DNA from: Hanleya hanleyi
Lineage: Eukaryota > Mollusca > Polyplacophora > Lepidopleurida > Hanleyidae
Assembly (NCBI GenBank): GCA_036873755.1
Contig: JAVTVY010025150.1
Location: forward strand, 51,170-115,169
Reading direction: 5' to 3'
DNA length: 64,000 bases
Part shown: positions 55,471 to 64,000 of the stretch, one piece after another
How positions within the stretch are numbered: the first letter of the stretch is position 1
Layout: each line of letters begins with the position of its first letter
Notes under the pieces: model-generated
Told to the model about the DNA's origin: nothing
Seen by the model: the letters and a program-made list of their open reading frames with translations, nothing else
The model's database searches: none
Made by a program: the position numbers and the translations under genes

Positions 55471-56096
55471 AAGTTATCCCAGTCATGGTCGGGTCCAGAA
55501 AATTGCTTACCTATACGCAATTGCTTTTTCCTAACGGATTTTCTGTGACCATTCACCCTAAGATGGAGTCTTTGGGTGGTCTTGCCAACATACTGTTGAC
55601 CACACTACTTACATCAAACTAAATAGTTTTTAGTAGAACTAAGATCAACATACGAGTTTACAGAATATGAGTTACCAGTTAACGCAGAACTAAATGAAGC
55701 TGAAGTATTAAAGAGTGGACACGTGAGACATCCATGGTGTCCACACTTCGAAATCTTGAATTTATTACATGTAGAATTCGGTGCTAAACAATCATCAAGC
55801 GCAATGTTACAAGGTTTGATGTAGTGACCTTGCTTTGCTGTCAGATTTATATCTGCCATTTGGATTGAAAAAGGCCTTCGTGCATTTCGAACTATTAGAG
55901 TCTCGACCGAGGAACCTGCACTAAAGTTCCTCGGATCTGTCTTGCCATTATTTCCTTCTATTGTAGCCATGATGAATTTAGGATGTGCAGGGGCCCGGGC
56001 TCGGGAACAACTTGTCAACCAGCAGAATCCAGGCATACGCGGGTTTAAATTACCAATTACCAAAAACTGGTAGTTCAATGTATTTGCTTTTTTCAC
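55374..56096 (-). pseudogene. Penelope-like element: N-terminal Zn motif and GIY-YIG nuclease
   Basis: The frame 55614-56096 contains CNKFKISKCGHHGCLTCPLF, a cysteine-rich motif that precedes GIY-YIG in animal Penelope-like elements. A shifted frame (55374-55556) adds NGHRKSVRKKQ and HFSGPDHDWDNF-like sequence, the usual middle of the nuclease. On the minus strand it precedes the RT, so the nuclease is N-terminal, the permuted order described for Naiad-type elements (knowledge from memory). Frame changes make it non-functional. Confidence 0.7.
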
Positions 56097-56476
56097 CTTT
56101 TTAAATTGACCACTTAACGTAGAAGACGGTGCAGGTATTTTATTGGAATCGCTCTTACAGATTTTCTCTGAAAAATGGGCCGAGTATGACCAATTTTTCT
56201 ACTTTTTTGTTTTCCAGACAAATTGAAGCAAATTTAAAGGGGACGGCAAGGGTTTCATATTTTTGCTACATAAAAGGTATTTTCCCTGGAGTAATGGTGC
56301 AAGCATTCTCTTTCAGATTATATATATGGATATAACATGTCTGCGTTAAAGATTATTTGAATATTGGCGACCGAAGAGGGGATCAGGTGAACTGGTTAGC
56401 TCTGGAGCGCGCCCTCACATGGAGTCAGCCATTGTTTTACCTGTCTGATTTTGGCCATATCTGTATGGATTCTCTC

Positions 56477-56910
56477 TCATGACACAATATGTCCAAGGAA
56501 AATGACTTGGCGCTTGGAAAGTTGACACTTGCTTGCTTTATCTTTCAGTCCCGCTTTCTGGAAAAGCTGGATTACTTTCACAAGTCGCAGTAAGAAAGTT
56601 CCCACGTCAGTGTCGGAAATAATCTCGTCATCCTGATACAAATAACATTCCTCCCACTGCATTCCTCTGAGAACCGTCTCCATGAGTCTCTCGAATATCG
56701 CCGTAGTTGCTGCTTCACATATCACAAAAGATATTCCTCCCACTGCATTCCTCTGAGAACCGTCTCCACGAGTCCCTTGAATGTCGCCGGTGCCTTTAAA
56801 AGTCCAAACGACAGTCCGTTGAATTGAAATAGTCCTTGCCTTGTGATGAAAGAAGTTTCCCCTTTATCATTGGCGGGTGGTTGGGTGGGTTCAGGTTCCT
56901 GTTGCTTCAA
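56477..56910 (-). pseudogene. Gypsy RT palm fragment with internal duplication
   Basis: The frame 56722-56910 contains TSFITRQGLFQFNGLSFGL and PATF. The frame 56477-56743 contains FERLMETVLRGMQWEE, YQDD at residues 36-39 and KASKCQLSKRQVIFLGHIVS. The VLRGMQWEE region occurs twice (about 56646 and 56733), showing an 87 bp tandem duplication. YQDD replaces the common YLDD. Confidence 0.8.
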
Positions 56911-57187
56911 TGCATTTTGCTGAGGAGCAACAGGAACTTGATAATGTGATGTCTAGCATTGTAATATCACTTGTCTTTATTGCACCATGTAAGCGTCCTC
57001 TCTGTGTCTTGTGCGCTGTCCTCAGTGTTTTATAGGGTGGATGGAGGGTGTCTGGTTCCATGCTGCTTCAAAGATTTTTTCTTTGAAGTAGCAAGAACAC
57101 AACTGGGCTGGGTGGTGCTTAGTTGGTTCGTCGTGATATAGCTAAAATATTGTTGAAAGCGACGTTATTCTATTCACTCACTCACTC
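56874..57187 (-). repeat. Right inverted segment (~310 bp)
   Basis: This is the reverse complement of 52911-53227. It lies between two parts of the gypsy RT coding region, so the bracketed unit was inserted into the gypsy pol gene or formed by rearrangement around it. Confidence 0.85.
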
Positions 57188-57660
57188 TCTTTATCATTGT
57201 TGTCCATCTCGAACTGTCAGTATCTACTTATCAGATCTAAGGTACAGAAGTCATCCACCCTGGAAAGCGGGTATGCATCTTTTACCGTCACGTTACCTCT
57301 CGATAATCCACACAGGAGATAAGGATGGTTCAATCACTCCACTACGAAGCATTTTCTCCACCTCTTTTCCTGCTTGGCATTTGACCAAAGGTAAATGCCG
57401 GGGCCGTTTTTTGATTGGTCTTGCGTCTCCTGTGATGATTGTGTGTTTCACCAATCGAGTGTGCCCGAGGTCTGTGGTTGTTCTCGCAAAGGTTCCCTGG
57501 TGCTTCTGTAGGAGCTCAGCGAGTTTCTTACTCTCATCCTCCCTAAGTTCCGTTCTGGATCGTCCCAGAGTAGACTGAGGTGTTCTGGTAGACCTGTTTC
57601 TCTGTGAATATTTTCAGTTGGACGAACATAGCCCTGCACCGAACGAACATAGTAGTGCAC
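57188..57660 (-). pseudogene. Gypsy pol, region before and start of RT
   Basis: The minus strand shows GLPEHLSLLWDDPERNLGRMRVRNSLSSYR... and, after a frame change, DLGHTRLVKHTI, KKRPRHLPLVKCQAGKEVEK and GVIEPS-type sequence. These are the standard lead-in to the gypsy RT. It breaks at the right inverted segment. Confidence 0.7.
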
Positions 57661-57869
57661 CCTTGATCATCTACAGTGGTCGCTGCGTCTGTGGGTTCAA
57701 TGGTAGTTGCAGCTTTACATATCACAACGTTCAATCCTCGATGTAATCGAATAGGCTCGGATCCACCATTGACAACTCATCATATTTGCAGTATGTCTGG
57801 TATCCACTATTCCTCTGGCGACCAACACTTCCTTTCGCTCAGAGATGCTACGTCTTGGCTCAACAACAC

Positions 57870-58220
57870 CTATTGGAGCCATGTATCTAGCACCGGCTTG
57901 GCGTTTACTTGACACACCGATTGCTGCACATTCCCAAACCAACATGGAATGTTTAATCCCTCTATCCTGAAGCTTGGTTTTCTTGCCCCTACGCAACAAT
58001 CATGTGACATACCCAATATGGCAGAGGTCGATATGTCTGCAAATGTAACCTGATGTGTTCGTCCTATTCCGTCTAGATTGATGTCCAGAAGAACTCGTTC
58101 AAGAATGGGCAACTCTTCTCCTCTTACCGCAACAAGAATTTCACTTGCAGGCTCAAGACTTGGTCTCTTCTCTTCAACAGGCGTCCGAGACGAATCGTCA
58201 ACGCGAATCCTGTATCTACT
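57870..58220 (-). pseudogene. Gypsy retropepsin
   Basis: A DTG active-site triad is readable at 58216-58208 (in KVDTGFALT). Further along, ILERVLLDINLDG and FADISTSAILGM (a flap/ILG-type motif) follow in another frame. The order protease, RT, RNase H, integrase on the minus strand from 58.2 to 47.0 kb defines one fragmented element. Gag was not found, because the macrosatellite begins at 58374. Confidence 0.65.
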
Positions 58221-58373
58221 TTAAAATTGACAGCTGCGCATTCCACCTGTCCCAGGGTGAAGATCACTTTTTTTTGTCTTGCAGCTACTGGTCATCTTAG
58301 CAGTCTGGCTGAGACGCTGCTCACGGCGCATAATCTTCATTCTATGATGGCCGAGAGGGGCCATCGAACATCG

Positions 58374-59010
58374 CCCTTGAAACATTATCGACGATATTGC
58401 GATGCGATAACGCGATATTGCAATGAGATAATGCAATATTGCGATGCGATAATGCGATAGTGCGAAATAATGCGTTATAATTGCGCAATGAGCGATACTG
58501 AGATTAGCGCGCTATAATTGCGCGATATTGTGATATTGCAAAGTATCGCGTTATAATTGCGCGATAATGAGCGATATTGCTATTATCGCATTATAATTGC
58601 GCGTTAATAAGCGATATTGCTATTACCACGTTATAATTGCGCGATAATGAGCGATATTGCAAAAATATCGCGTTATAATTGCGCAATAATGAGTGATATT
58701 GCGAAATATCGCGTTATAATTGAGCGATAATGAGTGACATTGCGATTATCGCGTTATAATTGCGCGATGAGCGATATTGCAAAATATCGCGTTATAATTG
58801 CGCAATAATGAGCGATATTGCGAAATATCGCGTTATAATTGCGCAATAATGAGCGATATTGCGAGTATCGCGTTATAATTGCGCACTAATGAGCGATATT
58901 GCGAAATATCGCGTTATAATTGCGCGATAATGAGCGATATTGCGATATATCACGTTATAATTGCGCGATAATGAGCAATATTGCGAAATATCGCGTTATT
59001 TTGAGAAGTA
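58374..59010. repeat. ~41 bp self-complementary minisatellite (recurs at 60406-61063 and 62460-63117)
   Basis: The unit approximates tatcgcgttataattgcgca plus ataatgagcgatattgcgaaa, about fifteen copies per array, with 38-43 bp variants. gcgatattgcgaaatatcgc is an inverted repeat inside it, and ttataa recurs once per unit, so the arrays can form many short hairpins. No spacers, leader or cas genes: not CRISPR. Confidence 0.9.
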
Positions 59011-60405
59011 ATAAGAGTGGTATAGAAAAGACCGATTCATTATCATTGGCTGTGGCGCGACGTGGCGATGAAGTCACGGATGATGTCACATCCGGTCACA
59101 TGCCATCCTGGTGACATCCGGGTCCCTTCCTGTGACATCATTTCCGGTCCCGTGACGGTCCAGCAAGAGTTATTTGCCCCTACATAAAACCCCAGTGACT
59201 TCCAATGTTAATCTCCGGGGAATGCATGTATGGGATAGGGGTGGTCATTTTTTTTCTTGTTGATTTTACTATGTGGTGTGGCACCTTGTTTTCTTTGTCT
59301 CGTGATGTAGAACACGATGAGAAGGGTCTCGAGGCCAGGGTTGACTTTCGCTGAAAATGTTAGGTCCATTCTGGCGCAGGAGGGTTAAGGTTATGAGGCA
59401 AGTACACTCATTCCAAAGGCTGAGTTGCAATGACTAAGTTGTCCCTTCCAAAATAGGGTTCCGATGTAACTTAAGATGTAACTTAGTGTAACTGAGAGTA
59501 ATTTAGTTGGAATGTAGTTGTCACGCAGCACCATGAATCATAATTATACTACGTCGGCAGTGCACATCGAAAACGACCACTCTGAGTATACTGTCAATGA
59601 TTTTACATCATCACCAACAACACCACCGCCCACCATCATCCTGAATATAGCACCGTTATTAGAAATGAACGTCCTCTACTGCCTTAACCTGGGGATAGGG
59701 GCCGTATGAATCTATGTACTTCAAGATCCTAATCGTGTTCATATGAAGCCACAATCAAAGCATGACTGAGATACATCATTCTCCAGATGTCGAATTTACT
59801 ACGAATATCAGCTATACAGATTTGATGTTTTTGGAACATCATGAGGTCTTGTCGGCTTCATTGAAAACTGTTGTCCGCTTCTCTCTTTCAGGAAACTAGA
59901 CTATGTTATGTATACTATGATTTTTTTTAATTTAGTGCTAATGCCGTTATATGAAATATGGAATAGACACTTGTATTTGTATTATGGACGAGGAGATTCT
60001 TCAAAGAGGGACGACTGAATTATGAATGACGGACGAAACGCTTGTAATGGTGATTTAAATGGGGCCCATGACTGATGCTGGAGAGGGGTAGATGTTCTAC
60101 CCATTGTCCCTCGTTGGCACTTGTCTGGGTGGGTGGTACGGTCCACAAATCAAATTCACTGTTGGTAGACCTTCTGCAGGTCTTTCAAGCCTCGGGCAAA
60201 CACCTCCCATCCTCGAGGATTCAACTGTGACTGTGAGTCAACGTTCACTGTGGGTGATCAAATATGATGGGTCTTCAGGCGTAGTGGTCACTGCAATACT
60301 TGGTGTGGGGGTCGATGTTAACCTGGTATGTACACTTGGACTTGGTGGTGGTGGTCACTGGGTTTGTTTCGAACACGGGTTTGATGGATGCTAGTGTGGA
60401 GATCG
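58374..60405 (+). repeat. Macrosatellite unit 1 (2032 bp)
   Basis: It starts cccttgaaacattatcgacg. A 640 bp minisatellite is followed by about 1.4 kb of unique sequence including an LTR-like block (about 59690-60050). It is nearly identical to unit 2 but lacks one 21 bp minisatellite step. The open frames 58920-59114, 59518-59709 and 60092-60394 recur in each unit only because the unit is repeated. Confidence 0.95.
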
Positions 60406-62459
60406 CCCTTGAAACATTATCGACGATATTGCGACGCGATAACGCGATATTGCAATGAGATAATGCAATATTGCGATGCGATAATGCAATATTGCGATGC
60501 GATAATGCGATAGTGCGAAATAACGCGTTATAATTGCGCAATGAGCGATACTGAGATTAGCGCGTTATAATTGCGCGATATTGTGATATTGCAAAGTATC
60601 GCGTTATAATTGCGCGATAATGAGCGATATTGCTATTATCGCATTATAATTGCGCGTTAATGAGCGATATTGCTATTACCACGTTATAATTGCGCGATAA
60701 TGAGCGATATTGCACAAATATCGCGTTATAATTGCGCAATAATGAGCGATATTGCGAAATATCGCGTTATAATTGCGCGATAATGAGTGACATTGCGATT
60801 ATCGCGTTATAATTGCGCGATGAGCGATATTGCAAAATATCGCGTTATAATTGCGCAATAATGAGCGATATTGCGAAATATCGCGTTATAATTGCGCAAT
60901 AATGAGCGATATTGCGAGTATCGCGTTATAATTGCGCACTAATGAGCGATATTGCGAAATATCGCGTTATAATTGCGCGATAATGAGCGATATTGCGATA
61001 TATCACGTTATAATTGCGCGATAATGAGCAATATTGCGAAATATCGCGTTATTTTGAGAAGTAATAAGAGTGGTATAGAAAAGACCGATTCATTATCATT
61101 GGCTGTGGCGCGACGTGGCGATGAAGTCACGGATGATGTCACATCCGGTCACATGCCATCCTGGTGACATCCGGGTCCCTTCCTGTGACATCATTTCCGG
61201 TCCCGTGACGGTCCAGCAAGAGTTATTTGCCCCTACATAAAACCCCAGTGACTTCCAATGTTAATCTCCGGGGAATGCATGTATGGGATAGGGGTGGTCA
61301 TTTTTTTTCTTGTTGATTTTACTATGTGGTGTGGCACCTTGTTTTCTTTGTCTCGTGATGTAGAACACGATGAGAAGGGTCTCGAGGCCAGGGTTGACTT
61401 TCGCTGAAAATGTTAGGTCCATTCTGGCGCAGGAGGGTTAAGGTTATGAGGCAAGTACACTCATTCCAAAGGCTGAGTTGCAATGACTAAGTTGTCCCTT
61501 CCAAAATAGGGTTCCGATGTAACTTAAGATGTAACTTAGTGTAACTGAGAGTAATTTAGTTGGAATGTAGTTGTCACGCAGCACCATGAATCATAATTAT
61601 ACTACGTCGGCAGTGCACATCGAAAACGACCACTCTGAGTATACTGTCAATGATTTTACATCATCACCAACAACACCACCGCCCACCATCATCCTGAATA
61701 TAGCACCGTTATTAGAAATGAACGTCCTCTACTGCCTTAACCTGGGGATAGGGGCCGTATGAATCTATGTACTTCAAGATCCTAATCGTGTTCATATGAA
61801 GCCACAATCAAAGCATGACTGAGATACATCATTCTCCAGATGTCGAATTTACTACGAATATCAGCTATACAGATTTGATGTTTTTGGAACATCATGAGGT
61901 CTTGTCGGCTTCATTGAAAACTGTTGTCCGCTTCTCTCTTTCAGGAAACTAGACTATGTTTATGTATACTATGATTTTTTTTAATTTAGTGCTAATGCCG
62001 TTATATGAAATATGGAATAGACACTTGTATTTGTATTATGGACGAGGAGATTCTTCAAAGAGGGACGACTGAATTATGAATGACGGACGAAACGCTTGTA
62101 ATGGTGATTTAAATGGGGCCCATGACTGATGCTGGAGAGGGGTAGATGTTCTACCCATTGTCCCTCGTTGGCACTTGTCTGGGTGGGTGGTACGGTCCAC
62201 AAATCAAATTCACTGTTGGTAGACCTTCTGCAGGTCTTTCAAGCCTCGGGCAAACACCTCCCATCCTCGAGGATTCAACTGTGACTGTGAGTCAACGTTC
62301 ACTGTGGGTGATCAAATATGATGGGTCTTCAGGCGTAGTGGTCACTGCAATACTTGGTGTGGGGGTCGATGTTAACCTGGTATGTACACTTGGACTTGGT
62401 GGTGGTGGTCACTGGGTTTGTTTCGAACACGGGTTTGATGGATGCTAGTGTGGAGATCG
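60406..62459 (+). repeat. Macrosatellite unit 2 (2054 bp)
   Basis: It is a head-to-tail copy of unit 1 with only scattered differences by eye (for example an extra gcgataatgcaatattgcgat step and one added t near 61960). Confidence 0.95.
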
Positions 62460-64000
62460 CCCTTGAAACATTATCGACGATATTGCGACGCGATAACGCG
62501 ATATTGCAATGAGATAATGCAATATTGCGATGCGATAATGCAATATTGCGATGCGATAATGCGATAGTGCGAAATAACGCGTTATAATTGCGCAATGAGC
62601 GATACTGAGATTAGCGCGTTATAATTGCGCGATATTGTGATATTGCAAAGTATCGCGTTATAATTGCGCGATAATGAGCGATATTGCTATTATCGCATTA
62701 TAATTGCGCGTTAATGAGCGATATTGCTATTACCACGTTATAATTGCGCGATAATGAGCGATATTGCACAAATATCGCGTTATAATTGCGCAATAATGAG
62801 CGATATTGCGAAATATCGCGTTATAATTGCGCGATAATGAGTGACATTGCGATTATCGCGTTATAATTGCGCGATGAGCGATATTGCAAAATATCGCGTT
62901 ATAATTGCGCAATAATGAGCGATATTGCGAAATATCGCGTTATAATTGCGCAATAATGAGCGATATTGCGAGTATCGCGTTATAATTGCGCACTAATGAG
63001 CGATATTGCGAAATATCGCGTTATAATTGCGCGATAATGAGCCATATTGCGAAATATCACGTTATAATTGCGCGATAATGAGCAATATTGCGAAATATCG
63101 CGTTATTTTGAGAAGTAATAAGAGTAGTATAGAAAAGACCGATTCATTATCATTGGCTATGGCGCGACGTGGCGATGAAGTCACGGATGATGTCACATCC
63201 GGTCACATGCATCCTGGTGACATCCGGGTCACTTCCTGTGACATCATTTCCGGTCCCGTGACGGTCCAGCAAGAGTTACTTGCCCCCAGTGACTTCCAAT
63301 GTTAATCTCCGGGGAATGCATGTATGGGATAGGGGTGGCCATTTTTGTTCTTGTTGATTTTACTATGGGGTGTGGCACCTTGTTTTCTTTGTCTCGTGAT
63401 GTAGAACACGATGAGAAGGATCTCGAGGCCAGGGTTGACTTTCGCTGAAAATGTTAGGTCCTTTCTGGCGCAGGAGGGTTAAGGTTATGAGGCAAGTACA
63501 CTCATTCCAAAGGCTAAGTTGCAATGACTAAGTTGGCGCTTCCAAAATAGGGTTCCGATGTAACTTAAGATGTAACTTAGTGTAACTGAGAGTAATTTAG
63601 TTGGAATGTAGTTGTCACGCAGCACCATGAATCCTAATTATACTACGTCGGCAGTGCACATCGAAAACGACCATTCTGAGTATACTGCCAATGATTTTAC
63701 ATCATCACCAACAACACCACCGCCCAACATCATCCTGAATATAGCACCGTTATTAGAAATGAACGTCCTCTAATGCCTTAACCTGGGGATAGGGGCCGTA
63801 TGAATCTATGTTCTTCAAGATCCTAATCGTGTTCATATGAAGTCACAATCAAAGCATGACTGAGATACATCATTCTCCAGATGTCGAATTTACTACGAAT
63901 ATCAGCTATACAGATTTGATGTTTTTGGAACATCATGAGGTCTTGTCGGCTTCATTGAAAACTGTTGTCCGCTTCTCTCTTTCAGGAAACTAGACTATGT
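62460..64000 (+). repeat. Macrosatellite unit 3 (incomplete at the window edge)
   Basis: It is the same unit, cut by the end of the window after 1541 bp. It is slightly more diverged (for example a missing ctacataaaac stretch near 63286 and ggcgcttcc for gtcccttcc near 63535), so the array continues to the right. Confidence 0.95.

Noticed and set aside
58374..63117. CRISPR-like array of ~41 bp repeats
   Set aside because: Units are contiguous variants with no unique spacers, there are no cas genes, and the context is eukaryotic. It is a minisatellite.

Overview
This is animal (metazoan) genomic DNA. A spliced host gene, long AT-rich introns, tRNA-derived SINEs, MITEs, Ty3/gypsy and Penelope-like retroelements and satellite arrays all fit a marine invertebrate. 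A dispersed repeat that starts gagtgagtgagtga and continues aacgtcgctttcaac, seen at four or more places, is of a type I remember from gastropod genomes, so a mollusc (probably a gastropod) is the best guess. That is inference and not proof. No bacterial genes, CRISPR arrays or intact tRNA/rRNA genes were found.

Layout. (1) 1-20.8 kb is the 5' part of a WDR20 orthologue on the minus strand. Coding exon 1 (20441-20689) and exon 2 (2813-2995) join in phase 0 across a 17.4 kb intron, and the rest of the gene lies left of the window. Intron 1 is a graveyard of small DNA transposons: a TTA-flanked Harbinger-type MITE, four CAGGG...CCCTG hAT-like elements with 5-6 bp target duplications (two of them nested), a tRNA-derived SINE with an 11 bp duplication, foldbacks, and a decayed Crypton-like exon. 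(2) 20.8-32.6 kb is a TE-rich intergenic stretch. It holds a multiply broken packaging-ATPase gene and its neighbour from a Polinton/adintovirus-like element (22.5-24.0 kb), a 2.36 kb TIR transposon (25611-27968), LTR fragments, and a decayed Ty3/gypsy pol (29.8-31.1 kb).

(3) 32603-44865 is the most unusual object. It is a 12.26 kb, almost completely palindromic mobile element bounded by a perfect 6 bp target-site duplication (ttcaac) and matching 17 bp ends that begin AG. Its arms contain three tandem-repeat families carrying NRF-1-like and CRE sites, and C2H2 zinc-finger genes transcribed outward from a central promoter hub. A single-copy loop of about 490 bp encodes an unrecognised 127-residue protein. 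One arm has two zinc-finger genes in tandem, each with disabling lesions. The other has a single chimeric gene made by a 1899 bp deletion with a 16 bp filler, and that chimera is the only copy open from the fingers to the C-terminus. Six-bp duplications and AG ends are Polinton hallmarks, so this may be a non-autonomous or derived Polinton-like palindrome. It matches no element I know.

(4) 44.9-58.3 kb is a Ty3/gypsy element on the minus strand (retropepsin, RT, RNase H, H2C2, integrase, LTR pieces). It is broken by a 1487 bp tandem duplication and by a Penelope-like retroelement whose GIY-YIG nuclease precedes the RT (Naiad-like order), bracketed by about 300 bp inverted segments. (5) 58374-64000 is a macrosatellite with three copies of a ~2.03-2.05 kb unit, each starting with a ~650 bp minisatellite of a ~41 bp self-complementary repeat. 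It runs off the right edge.
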